From Cyclina sinensis (lineage: Eukaryota > Mollusca > Bivalvia > Venerida > Veneridae), in contig JAAONU010000016.1 of NCBI GenBank assembly GCA_012932295.1, positions 18,071,530 to 18,135,529 on the forward strand: DNA of 64,000 bases, read 5' to 3'. The notes beneath the pieces were generated by a model. The model searched no databases, was not told the DNA's origin, and saw only the letters and a program-made list of their open reading frames with translations. Below, piece by piece: positions 12,611 to 23,625 of the stretch (position 1 is its first letter; each line of letters opens with the position of its first letter). Both the position numbers and the translations under genes were made by a program.

Positions 12611-13272
12611 TTGTTCGATCATACCCAAAACAAAACTTGACGTAGATATTCTTATGATAAATCTGTATACTAAATTTTATTTTAGTATGTGCAATCTCTG
12701 CGAAGCAAATGAACGGAGACTGCAAATAATTGGAATTTTTCTAAGTCCAAGGGGCAAAACTTTGTCAAAAATTGCTCAATCAAACCCAGAACTTGACCTA
12801 GATATTCTTATTATAAATCTGTAAACTAAATTTTATTTCAGTACGTGCAACCTTTGCAAAATAAATGAACGGAAACTGCAAATAATTGGAATTTTTCTAA
12901 GTCCAAGTGGCATAACTCTGTCAAAAATTGCTCGATTGTACCCAAAACAGAACTTGACCTAGATATTCTTACGATAAATCTGTATACCAAATTTCATTTT
13001 GGTATGTGCAATCATTGCGAAGAAAATGAATGGAATCTGCAAATAATTGGAATTTTTCTAAAAAGGGGCGTAACTCTGTCAAAAATAGCTCGATCAAACC
13101 AAAAACAGAATTTGCCCTAGATATTCTTATGATTAATCTGTATACCGAATTTCATTTCAGTATGTGAAACCTCTGCGAAGAAAATGAACGGAAACTTGGC
13201 GGACATACAGACCGACCAACCTTCCGACAGACAGCAGCAAAGCAATCTGCCCCCCTTTTTCAAAGTGGGGCA
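12611..13272 (+). repeat. Family-I repeat units with 3' end
   Basis: Four units of about 150-160 bp carry 'cttgacctagatattcttat', 'aaactgcaaataattggaat' and 'aactctgtcaaaaattgct'. They end with a CCCCCCTTTTTCAAAGTGGGG hairpin-like stretch (split here as CCCCCC and GTGGGG) and CATAATAA. No matching 5' end is seen, so this is either truncated or the host into which family F inserted. Family-A sequence resumes directly after it. Confidence 0.55.
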
Positions 13273-13807
13273 TAATAAATAAAGGCTCTATGACAGAAAG
13301 TAGAATTATCTATCGTAAGCTATGGTGACTTTGACCCAGTGCCATAAAACCCTACCCATGGGTAGAGGTCCATGCAAGGATCCAATATACTGAATACCAA
13401 AGCCTATGTAAACGAAGAAAAATAGTCGATGTAACACTGCTAAAGTGTGAAGTTGTAGTGTCAAGACGTATTTTTCGGACCTGACAGATTTCTAAGATTT
13501 ACTCGTTTTCTACTTGGGTGACAGGAATGAAAATTATATAGTGTTGTTTCATTTTGGATGAGGATTTTGATTGTTATTTGGAAGGTGAAATAAATGGATT
13601 TGGAAGGATCTTACACTGAGATAAAAATTGGTAAAATTGATCGTTTATCTTCAATATACATGTACTAACATTTACGCTCCAATAACACTGTCCACTCGGC
13701 CTGTAAAACTATTGTTAGAGAACAAAGGCTATTGTGCAGTATCGACGCTGTTAAAATTTATAAAAATACGGAAGCGAGTTTGGGTCAGACATTAATTGTG
13801 AACGACA

Positions 13808-15067
13808 ATGGGTGTTGATTTACTGACATACAGGGCTCGTATTGGATTATTCGGTGCAGGCAGGGATCCGCGCCAGATACATAGTAATTACAGATACACC
13901 CCATACACTCAATCATCTGATATACATCTGAGAACTTTTGCCTGTGTTATTGTGACCCTCGTAATTCTTCATGGTGTAAATGCACTACTCACTGTATGGA
14001 GCAATTTTAAATGGTCTACATATTTAGCGTATATTGGGCATGACACGTGTACTGCAGATGACTCTTTAATGAGCGATAAATGCTTTCGGTATGGAACTGA
14101 TACATCAAGTTTGAATATAGATGCAGACTTGCAGATCCCGTTTTCATTATATAACATAGCGCAACATTTACTATTACTAGCTTCAGATGTGGAACTAAAC
14201 CCAGGACCACCAACGAATGATGAACTTCTCATGGAGATAAAACATATGAAAACTTCGCTTTTAAGTGAAATGCGTTCATTGAAAACGGATATTGCTGATG
14301 TAAAAACGGATGTCGTTACACTGAAACATGATTTATCTCAATTGAAAACTGGTATGTCAAAATTATCGATGGAGCAGAAAAGATTAGAAATTAGACTTAA
14401 TGAATGTGAAAATACAGGTGCAAAAATGTCTGATATCACTGAAAATCTTCGTCTGGATGTGGATTATATTGACGGTAAATCAGTTGCATATGAAAATAAA
14501 TTAGCGGAATTAGAGCGAGACGTCGATGCAATTGACAGAAAAACATTAAAAGATCGAATGAGAATTTTTGGATTGGATATTGACCCTGATAGTGATTTAA
14601 ATACGAAAAAGAAAAAAGTTATTAATAACGTTCTGAAAGTTGCAAATTCGAAAATTGACTGGCATCCTGACGACATAAAGGACGTGCATTGTTACGGGGA
14701 ACGAACAGAAGATAAGAAACCGCTGACAATTGTTACTTTTCGTTTTGATGATGATAAGCAGTATGTATTCAACGGACGACCGTCACTGCGCGAGAATGGC
14801 ATTCGCGTCGGTGATGACCTAACTTACCGCCAACGCACCATTTTAAAAGATACGAAGCAACGAGGTCGTCAGGGGTATTTTTATCGGGGCGAACTGGTAG
14901 TACGTGAACAAAAAGCAGAAAGTGAAAGCATGGGCGGCGAAGCTCGTGTTAAACTTAAAGGTGTAAGAAAAGCAGGTGAATTGATTTCGTCTGAGGTACC
15001 AGAGGAGATTATAACTACTGATTCCAGTTACGATGACCAATTTGAAACAATTGATAATTCTGCATAG
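13808..15067 (+). CDS. LINE ORF1 protein with internal 2A-type motif
   Basis: This 419-residue frame begins at the first in-frame ATG after the 5' untranslated part. Residues 42-64 are strongly hydrophobic and may be a membrane segment. Residues 127-134 read DVELNPGP, a match to the D(V/I)ExNPGP consensus of 2A peptides, preceded by a leucine-rich stretch (AQHLLLLAS). In characterised 2As the ribosome skips the bond between Gly133 and Pro134, which here would release an N-terminal 133-residue product from the rest. Residues 135-245 are heptad-rich and likely coiled-coil. Residues 250-365 are basic and resemble the RRM/C-terminal region of ORF1 proteins. The role in RNA binding is inferred from position and family. 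The stop is TAG at 15065-15067. Confidence 0.88.
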   Translation: MGVDLLTYRARIGLFGAGRDPRQIHSNYRYTPYTQSSDIHLRTFACVIVTLVILHGVNALLTVWSNFKWSTYLAYIGHDTCTADDSLMSDKCFRYGTDTSSLNIDADLQIPFSLYNIAQHLLLLASDVELNPGPPTNDELLMEIKHMKTSLLSEMRSLKTDIADVKTDVVTLKHDLSQLKTGMSKLSMEQKRLEIRLNECENTGAKMSDITENLRLDVDYIDGKSVAYENKLAELERDVDAIDRKTLKDRMRIFGLDIDPDSDLNTKKKKVINNVLKVANSKIDWHPDDIKDVHCYGERTEDKKPLTIVTFRFDDDKQYVFNGRPSLRENGIRVGDDLTYRQRTILKDTKQRGRQGYFYRGELVVREQKAESESMGGEARVKLKGVRKAGELISSEVPEEIITTDSSYDDQFETIDNSA

Positions 15068-18000
15068 GAAAACGGCCGACGCCCTGCACATACCGGACGT
15101 ATAAACTTTATAATTTGGAACATAGAGGGTCTAAAGTCTAAACTTTTTAACTTTAATCTGTCAGAATTTATTAAACAGTATGATATTATTGGTCTGCAAG
15201 AGACATGGGATATAAGTTATGAATATTGTGAGAAATATTTTTCAGATTTCACTACTTTTTGTCTGCCTGCTAAAAAATCCAATAGTGGTGGTAGAAACCT
15301 TGGAGGTGTATTGGTACTTGTACGAAATTATTTGTCTAAATCTGTGAAACGTTTATGTGATGATTTTAAATTTGGTGTGCTCTTGCTTATTGATAAAAAT
15401 TTATTTGGTCTAGAAAGAGACAGTCTATATTACAATGTATATTCCACCAGAGGATTCAAAATTCTCTCTGAATGAAGATAGGTCGGGATTAAAGTCACTT
15501 GAAGATGTTTTGATGAAGAATAATTTACTTGACAAAGAATACTTATTAAATGGTGATTTTAATGCTAGAACAGGAAATTTATGTGATTTTGAAGATAGTA
15601 CAGTAAACATTCCGGAACTTAGTGAGTACGATGACATTATTGATGGTAATATTACTATAGACAGGTTATCACGAGATAATAAGACAAATAAATTTGGGCG
15701 TGAACTACTAGAGTTTACTAAAGCTTTTTCATGTTATATTGTGAATGGACGTTTTGGTAGGTTGACTGGTGGTGATGGGTATACATTTACAAATCAAAAC
15801 GGATGTAGTACAATTGACTATTTTATAGTAAAAAAAGCTTTGTTGGATTCTATTGTTCATTTCGAAATTATATTAAATACCGAAAGTACACATTTCCCAC
15901 TGCTGTTACGTATGATAAAAATAAATCATGATACCCATATTCAAGATTACAATGTTGACTATATATACTACGATTTAAACAGGAATAATTGTGATGAATT
16001 TTGCAAATGTTTACACGAAAATGTTTTACAAGGAATGTTTGATAATATTGAGGTACTATTGAGTGACAATAGTAGTGATATTAATAATATTGTCAATGAA
16101 TTTGAACAGGCTATTGATTATGGTTGTGTTCATTTTAAAAAGCAAAAAAAAAAAAAATACAATCAGAAACACAACTTGTGGTTTGATAAGCAATGTAGAC
16201 AAGCAAAACGTGAGTCACAGAAATGTCTAAGGAAGTTTAGGCAAAGTCGTTGTGTGTATAATCTGAATGTCTATTTGTCAAGTAAACGTAAGTATAAAGA
16301 TATTTGTAAACAGAAAAGGCTGTTGTATAATAGGAGATTTGTATCAAGAGTTGATTCTTCTGTAAACGAATCACGTAGTTTTTGGCGTGAGATAAAAAGG
16401 GTTTTTAATAAACCCAAATCAGAACCTAATATATTATTAGATGATTGGTATAATCATTTTAGTAAATTGTTCTCAAATCAGGATGTAAATGCTAAAAATG
16501 AAGAAAATCTGTTTGAAGATATTGACATAGAAAGGGAGTATGATGATATTGAATATTCTATATTTAATGCTGACATAACGGATGACGAAATCTTAAAAAG
16601 TGTTCAGTCTTTAAAAGTTAATAAAGCCTCTAGTGGTTTAATTGTTCCAGAACAACTTGTTTATGGTATTCGTATCCTTTTACCTTACATTCGTAAATTG
16701 TTTAATCGACTTTTCAAATTTGGTGATTTTCCGGACACCTGGACTAAATCAACTATAATACCTATATACAAGAAAGGAAATCGAGACAATCCAAACAATT
16801 ATAGAGGTATAGCGCTTCTAGATGTACTTAGTAGAGATATTACGATTATTACCAAAAGACTTACATTTTATGTCGAAATATATAGTAAACTATGTGAATC
16901 GCAAGCAGGATTTAGAGCTGGTTATTCTACTGTTGACAATGCATTTGTTTTATACTCTATTGTTGCTAAATATTTTACTATGAAAGGTCGTTCAATTTAT
17001 GTTGCTTTTGTAGATTTTCAAAAAGCCTTTGATTCAGTCAATCATTCTAAACTGTATGATATTTTGCGGAAAAATGGTATCAAGGGTAATCTTTACAAGA
17101 CCATTCAAAAGATATATTGTTCTGTTAAGTCTTGTGTGCGTGTAAATGGGAATATGTCAGGCACTTTTAATTGTCCGGTTGGTCTGCGGCAAGGCTGTAG
17201 TTTAAGCCCTATTTTATTTGCTTTATTTATAAATGAACTGCATACACTGCTAGAGGATAATAACACAAGAGGAATACAATTATTTCCAGATATAGTTGAA
17301 GTATTTACACTAATGTTTGCGGATGATATAGCTTTATTATCAGATACCGTTGTCGGTTTACAAAAACAATTGAACATATTAAACCAATTTTGTGAACATA
17401 GTAAGCTTGCTGTGAATATTTTGAAAACTAAAGTACTTGTGTTTAAAAGAGGTGGTCAGTTGGCCAGTAAGGAGAAATGGACTTATGGAGGTACACAACT
17501 TGAAACGGTGAATGGTTTTACATATGTTGGAATTTACTTCACAAATAGACTTTCTATGTATAAGATGGCTGAGGCGATGTGTACTTAAGCCAAAAAAGTA
17601 CTACTGTATATTTTTAGTTCATTGCAAGATGTACCATGCTTACCGTATAAAACTTTTTTCAAAATTTTTGATTCGAAAATTGCGTCGATCATACTATATG
17701 GTTCCGAATTATGGGGGCTACATGATACCCAGTGCATTGAAACTATTCAGATGTGTGCGTGTAAACGATTTTTAAATGTAAATACTTCGTCATGTAATGA
17801 TGCCATTTTAGGTGACTTAGGAAGATTTCCTATGCAAATATTTGCTGCAAAACGTTGTGTAAAATATTGGATTAGATTGATAAGTCTTCCAAAGGATAGG
17901 TATATTCGTCTGTGTTATGAAATGTTGTTACATTATGACCAACTGGGTTATAGAAACTGGGTGTCTTGTATTAGAGTTAACCTATACAAACACGGGTTTG

Positions 18001-18482
18001 GATACATCTGGGAATCACAAAGTGTACCAAACCCTAAAACGTTTGTTATTCAGTATGTACAAACTTTGAAAGATGAATTTTTGCAAAACTGGCATTCAAG
18101 ATGTATTGATAATGTAAAGTTAAACCATTATTTCATGTACAAAACCAATTTTCAGGTTGAAATGTATGTAACTGCCATAGATATTGATAAATATCGAAAA
18201 TGTTTTGCAAGTCTCAGGAGCTCTTCTCACTGTCTAATGGTAGAAAAGGGACGTCATTTCAATATAGAAAGAGAACATAGATTATGCCCTTACTGTGAAA
18301 CAGTACTAGAAGATGAGTTTCATTTTATTATAACTTGTCCATTATATGCCAATACTAGATCTATATATATACCGTTGTACTATTACCAATATCCGTTAGT
18401 TGAGAAATTTTATCAATTGATGTCAACTGAAAATGTAACTTTAATAAGAAAGTTAGCAATGTATACTGACGGAAAAATATAA
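15068..18482 (+). pseudogene. LINE ORF2: endonuclease-reverse transcriptase, disrupted
   Basis: The endonuclease start (WNIEGL at 15116-15133, LQETW near 15196) is in the same frame as ORF1, directly after its TAG, and has no ATG before about 15415. The frame then moves by one base in 'gtctagaaagagac' (about 15408-15421) and continues from 15435 with YIPPEDS, GDFNARTG and STIDYF. The usual SDH motif reads STH (ESTHFPL). RT motifs follow: TIIPIYKKGN, GFRAGYST, FVDFQKAFDSVNH, LRQGCSLSP and FADD. A TAA at 17586-17588 interrupts the frame once, where CAA or CAG (Gln) is the likely ancestor; the same frame then runs on to a CCHC knuckle (CPYC-x8-H-x4-C) at about 18286-18340. The last residues (TDGKI) come from the Tc1/mariner inverted repeat. 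The copy is almost certainly inactive. Confidence 0.88.
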
Positions 18483-19975
18483 CTGTGCACACTAAAATAC
18501 TTAATATCTTTTATTAGGTATAAAATTATTTTAGCAGATTTCTTTTGTGTAATTCACAAGGTAATCTTGTTTCAATAATACTGCTTTTCGCGAGTTGCAC
18601 GTGCAAAATGTATAGCCCGTAACGGTCGCGCTTTTTACGTGTTTCTTTATGTTAACATCCTCGTACATGCTGTTTCGAGTTATTTTAACCGTCAAATTAT
18701 AGTGAGCTACCCAGCAGTTCAGAAAAACACCTTAATTTGGATTTTAAGTCTTTGAAGACAATGCCACGCATCTCAGAAAATGATCGCCTACGTGCCGTCG
18801 GTATGCTCCAAGCAGGCATTGCTCAAAATGCGGTTGCGCAGCGTTTTGGTGTTCACCGAAACACCATATCAGCACTTTGGCGACGATTTCAGCAACGTGG
18901 CAACGTCCGTGATCTACCACGTCCAGGGCGTCCACGTGTGACGTCAATCCGTCAAGACAATTATATCCGGCTTACACACCTACGGAATCGATTTCAACCG
19001 GCCACATTAACAGCACGAACAATTCCTGGCTTGAGACCTATCAGTGGACGAACTGCTAGAAACCGATTAAGAGAGCACAGCATTACTCCACGACGTCCTG
19101 CGATACGTCCTACTCTTCTCTTACGACATCGACAACGTCGACGTCAGTGGTGCAGACAGTATCTAAGGCTTCCAAGAGCATATTGGAATAATGTTCTGTT
19201 TACTGACGAGTCGCGGTTTCACTTAGAAAGTTCGGACGGACGAGTTCGTGTATACAGGCGTCGCGGAGAACGTTACTTGGATCCCTGTGTTTTTCAACGT
19301 CAACGTTTTGGTGGTGGTGGGTCGATAATGGTTTGGGGAGGTATCTCATCTCAAGGCAGGACCCAGCTTGTAATTGTCCGTGGCAATTTAACGGGTGTTC
19401 GTTACAGAGATGAGATTGTCATACCCCACGTGCTGCCATTTCTTCAACGTCAAGGGCGTAACATGACGTTTCAACAAGACAACGCTCGGCCACATGTAGC
19501 ACGTGTAGTTACCGGGTTTCTGGCTCAGCAAAACGTGAGTGTCTTACCCTGGCCCGCTGTTTCACCAGATCTTTCACCAATTGAGCACGTTTGGGATGAG
19601 ATGAAGAGACGCCTCCGTCAAAGACGTAACCAACCTCTCACGCTGGACCAACTAGCGCAGACATTGGTCAACATCTGGAACACCATTCCACAGGCAGTTA
19701 TCGCCAACTTAGTTGCCTCTATGCCTCGTCGCTGCCGTGCTTGCTTGAACGCCAATGGAGGCCACACACGATACTGACCTTGTGAAATCAGATTTCATAC
19801 CTGTCAACTTCTGCGCCTTGTTACTGTAAAAATTGTTTTACATCATGAAGTGTTTGTATTGATTGTGAGAAATAAAACGTTGATTGGCTAATTTGCAAAG
19901 TTTTATGTTACTATTCCTAATATTAAAAAAAATTCTATACCTTGAAGTATGCACAGTTATATTTTTCCGTCAGTA
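18464..19975 (+). mobile_element. Tc1/mariner DNA transposon nested in the LINE
   Basis: The ends are inverted repeats starting TACTGACGGAAAAATATAAC at 18464 and its complement ending at 19975, identical for roughly 27-30 bp and then imperfect. TA dinucleotides lie outside each end (18462-18463, 19976-19977), the target duplication expected of this superfamily. Length is 1512 bp. It encodes one intact transposase on the plus strand. The insertion falls inside the last codons of LINE ORF2. Confidence 0.93.
18761..19777 (+). CDS. Tc1-like DD34E transposase, intact
   Basis: This cut-and-paste transposase binds the element's inverted repeats and catalyses excision and insertion at TA. The start at 18761 (MPRISENDR) is preferred; an upstream in-frame ATG at 18737 would add eight residues. 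The N-terminus has two helix-turn-helix parts, one ending VHRNTISALWRRF and a second around residues 80-125, with a GRPR AT-hook-like linker (PRPGRPRV) between them. The catalytic triad is visible as LFTDESRF, FQQDNARPH and PIEHVWDEM, with 34 residues between the second Asp and the Glu. GGxG-like GGGGSIMVWGG is also present. There is no stop or frameshift in 338 codons. Base composition is richer in G+C than the LINE around it, which fits a recent arrival, perhaps by horizontal transfer. Confidence 0.95.
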   Translation: MPRISENDRLRAVGMLQAGIAQNAVAQRFGVHRNTISALWRRFQQRGNVRDLPRPGRPRVTSIRQDNYIRLTHLRNRFQPATLTARTIPGLRPISGRTARNRLREHSITPRRPAIRPTLLLRHRQRRRQWCRQYLRLPRAYWNNVLFTDESRFHLESSDGRVRVYRRRGERYLDPCVFQRQRFGGGGSIMVWGGISSQGRTQLVIVRGNLTGVRYRDEIVIPHVLPFLQRQGRNMTFQQDNARPHVARVVTGFLAQQNVSVLPWPAVSPDLSPIEHVWDEMKRRLRQRRNQPLTLDQLAQTLVNIWNTIPQAVIANLVASMPRRCRACLNANGGHTRY

Positions 19976-20744
19976 TACATCCATAATGCCCTTAGAGAAC
20001 GAGATATATTTCTTAAATCTTTTGAATGAATTATGTAACAGTTATCTTTTTATGATAACTACCATATTTATTTCATGTTTAATGGTGGCTCAATATATGT
20101 TTTGTTACATGCACTATAACTTCATGAATATTGTTCATGTAAATGTTGTAATATATACATTGTGTATGGGCCGGTGGCCTTTTGTACAATAAACGAATTG
20201 AATTGAATTGAATTGAATGTAAAATCAATTGACACCCGGGTAGGGGCCAAATTTGACCCAAGGGGCATAGTTTGAACAAACTTGGTAGAGGTCCACACGA
20301 CAATGCTACGTACCAAATCTTAAAGCTCAGGGCCTTGTGGTTTCAGACAAGAAGATTTTTAAAGTTTTACTATAAAAGCCTATGTAAAATCCACTGATCC
20401 CCGGGTGGGGCCAAATTCGACCCAAGGGGCATAATTTGAACAAACATGATAGAGGTCCACTAGACAATGCTAGATACCAAATCTTAAGGCTCAGGGTCTT
20501 GTGGTTTCAGACAAGATTTTCAAAGTTTTTCCTTTAAGTTGCCATAGCAACCAGAGTTCTTGATGGAATCGAATTCTTTGAACAACTTTGGTAGAGCTTC
20601 ATACAAGGAATACCCTAGGCAAGTTTCATCAAATTTTGCCCAGAGGTTTCAGAGGAGATGTCGTTTGAATGAAATTGTTGACGGACGACGGACAAAGTCC
20701 AGTCACAATAGCTCACCATGAGCCAAAGGCTCAGGTGAGCTAAA

Positions 20745-20880
20745 AACCCGACACAGAATGTAGCGTGTTTCGTGTGGTGGGACGAACTTATAATTTGTCT
20801 TGTTTTCGCATGGAACGTTTTCGCATCGTAAATATAAAATATTTTCGCATTTTCGCCCCGAAAACACACAAATCAGCCAT
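20745..20880. repeat. Palindromic GCGAAAACACG repeat copy
   Basis: 'tttcgtgtggtgggacgaac', 'cttgttttcgcatggaacgt' and 'ttcgccccgaaaacacacaa' match the motif pairs of the 4135-4640 array. It lies immediately after the family-A 3' end. Confidence 0.5.
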
Positions 20881-21567
20881 CATAGTATCTTGCACTATCC
20901 TCCACATAAAATAACTAATCTCTGCAGGGGGCATCGGTCATATGAGCAACCTGTACCAATGATAAATAAACCCAAATAGAGAGAGACTGTAAAATTATAA
21001 TCACAAGATTGTGACGAATGGACAAGTGGCAAGCAATGCAGGAGGTGAGCCGAAGAAGCGTAACAAAATAATAATATTAGTACTTGAAGCTTATAAAATT
21101 TTAATTATCTATGTCTAAATTTATTAATTTTTAAAATAATAGTTAGTTGTTTATATCAGCTTCACTAATTTTAATTTTTTTCTTTGTTGTATTTAAATGA
21201 CCCCCTTAAATATTGCATAAGACTTTACTTACAGCTTGTCCATTTTTTAAAACAAACCCTTACAAAATGCTTCTAATAAAAAAAGTGATTAAGAAATAAT
21301 ATGCATAGTCTGATGTCTTACATCTGTGTAAGATATATAAATTACTTGGGGAAATTCTAACTGGATGTTTGTCTATTCAAACAATAATGATATTCACAAC
21401 GACAAGATTTTAAAATTTCAATGGAACATTTTATTGTTTTTATACACTTCAATTAAAAATTATCTTTGGTCAAATTAGAAGACCTGTAGTAATTCACTCT
21501 GAAAATCCCCTATCTAAATTTTGTCTACATGTCTTTTAACAAGTTGTGCACAGACCACAATACAGTA
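20881..21567. other. AT-rich stretch with no recognised gene
   Basis: No exon, RNA gene or strong repeat signal is visible on either strand. Confidence 0.45.
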
Positions 21568-22629
21568 CTATAATGCCCATGGGCAGCATGTGGAGCCTGC
21601 AAATGTAAAGCAGCCTATGGGGATGGAACAGTGAAATGGAAACTGTGGGTGATGGTGATGATGGAAGGACAAGGAAGGCCTATATGATGTTTCTTTCACG
21701 GAGCAAAACAAAAGTATCACAGTATTTTCAAATTCTTCCATGCATTGAGAATTAATGGCGCAAACAAGGTCAATCACCACAAAGGGACCTTTGAGCTGTC
21801 ACTGTGACCTTGAGCTCTGAGCTAGGAATCTGGGTCTTGCACGTGACTCACCATCTCACCAAGGTAAACAAATGTGCCAAGGTATTTTAAAATCCTTCCA
21901 TGCAGGGAGAAGTTATGGCCCAGACAATGTCTATCATCAAATTTTTGGACCTTTGAGCTGGGAACCTGGGTTTTGCACCGACACACTGACTTATCAAGGT
22001 GAACATATGCGCCAGGGTATTTCAAAATCCTTTCATGTATAGAGAAGTTATGGCCCGGACAACACAATCATTGCCTTTTTTAGTTATGGAGTTCTTCCCC
22101 ACACTAGACAGAATGGCATAATGATCGAACGACAAGGCAGACCTATGTGCTGTCTCTTTCAGGGAGCATAACAAATGTATCAGGGTATTTTCAAATTCTT
22201 CCATGCATGGAGAAGTAATGGCACAAACAAGGTCTATCATCAACATTTTGGACTTTTGAGCTGTCACTGTGATTTTGACCCCTGAGCTAGGAATCTGGGT
22301 CTTGCACATGACACACCATCTCATCAAGGTATTTCAAAATCCTTCTATGCAGGGAGAAGTTATGTCCCAGACAAGGTCTATCATCAGAATTTTGGAACTG
22401 TAACCTGACACTGTGACCTTGACCTTTGAGCTGGGAACTTGGGTATTGCACGCAACACATCGTCTCATCAAGGAGAACAACTGTGCCAAGGTATTTCAAA
22501 ATCCGTCCATGCACAGATAAGTTATGGCCTTGACAAGGAAATCTGGACAGATGCACGCACATACATTCACTGAACTGCGGTACCAAATGAGACCACTATG
22601 TCGAGTTATCCTCAAGCAGGCTCGACAAT
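21568..22629 (-). repeat. Family-K tandem-cored repeat
   Basis: About five to six units of 150-190 bp share 'cttccatgcagggagaagtt', 'ggacctttgagctgtcactg' and 'gtgaccttgacc', the last being absent from some units. One end is the hairpin TGTCGAGTTATCC..GGCTCGACA at 22599-22627, which I take as a family terminus. The strand is arbitrary. Open frames on the minus strand are unit-length reads of the repeat. Confidence 0.55.
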
Positions 22630-22636
22630 AGTTATA

Positions 22637-23625
22637 AACAAAAGGGTCATGATGGCCTTGTATCACTCACCTGAGTATGACTGTTTTTACAAAGTTGCTA
22701 TGGACCTGGTTAATTGACCCCAGATGACCCATATTTGAACTTGACCTAGAAATTATTGAAACAATCTTTCTGACAAATTTCCAGGTTATTTGGACTGAAA
22801 ATGTAGCCTCTAGAGTGTTAACAAGGTTTTTCAATATTTGGGCTCTGCAACCTATTTTTGACCCCAGATGACCCATATCCAAATTTGAGCTACAAATCAT
22901 CAAAACCACCTTTCTGACAAATTTCCAGGACATTTGGACTAAAAATGTAGCTTCTAGAGTGTTTACAAAGTTTTTCGATATTTGGGCTGTGACCTGGTTT
23001 TTGAGCTAGATATCATAGAAGTCAACAAAGCAACCTTTCTGACAATTTTCTGGGATATTTAGACTGAAAAAGTAACCTCTGGAGTGTTAAAAAGGTTTTT
23101 CTTTTTTTTTGGCTCTGTGACCTAGTTTTTGAACCCAGATGACCCATATTCAAACTTGAGCTAGAAATCATAGAAACTACCTTTCTGACAAATTTCCAGA
23201 TTATTTGGACTGTAAATGTTACCTCTCCTTCTACATGTACTAGAAGATTTTCAAAGTTTTCACTATATAAGCCTATGTAAAACCAATGACCCACAGATGG
23301 GGCCAAATTTGACCCCAGAGGTATAATTTGAACAACCTTGGTAGAGGTCCGCTAGACAATGCTACATACCAAATCTTAAGGCTCAGGGCCTTGTGGTTTC
23401 AGACAAGAAGATTTTTAAAGTTTTTCCTTAAAGTTCCCATAGCAACCAGAGTTTTTGATGAAATTGAATTCTTCGAACAACTTGGTAGAGCTTCATGCAA
23501 GGAATATCTCAGGCGTGTTTTGTCAATGTTGGCTTAGCGGTTTAGGAGGAGATGTTGTTTAAAGGAAAATGTTGATGCACTAACGCACGACGACGGACGA
23601 AATGAGATCAGTCAATAGCTCACAT
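22637..23625 (+). repeat. Family-A dispersed repeat
   Basis: The degenerate 5' end (AACAAAAGGGTCATGATGG) is followed by units of the 'ctagagtgttaacaagg' subtype and, from about 23230, units of the 'ggtagaggtccgctagaca' subtype. The 3' hairpin is decayed ('caatagctcacatgagtact'). Mixing of two unit subtypes suggests recombination between family-A copies. Confidence 0.6.

Larger units (their letters stand above)
13413..20216 (+). mobile_element. Non-LTR retrotransposon (LINE) with 2A-bearing ORF1
   Basis: A near full-length LINE interrupts a family-A repeat. It is flanked by ATGTAAA at 13406-13412 and 20217-20223, which I read as the target-site duplication because 'cctatgtaaaatcaattg' is the normal family-A phrase. 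Removing the nested Tc1/mariner element leaves about 5.3 kb: a 5' untranslated part of about 395 bp, ORF1 (13808-15067), a broken ORF2 (15068-18464 and onward) and a 3' part ending in AATAAACG plus a short AATTG-type repeat tail (20194-20216). A microsatellite tail rather than poly(A), with an APE-type endonuclease, an RT and a CCHC knuckle, fits the CR1/L2-like radiation, but a phylogeny is needed for the clade. Confidence 0.9.
10752..20742 (+). repeat. Family-A repeat split by several insertions
   Basis: Its 5' end is at 10752 and its 3' end at 20710-20742 (hairpin GCTCACCATGAGCC / GGCTCAGGTGAGC then TAAAAA). Host sequence survives at 10752-10890, about 13273-13412 and 20217-20742. The first gap holds family F/I sequence (10891-13272); the second holds a complete LINE flanked by ATGTAAA on both sides. 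A segment of the usual family-A body between 'gaataccaaag' and 'cctatgtaaa' is absent, so this host also carries an internal deletion. Confidence 0.7.
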
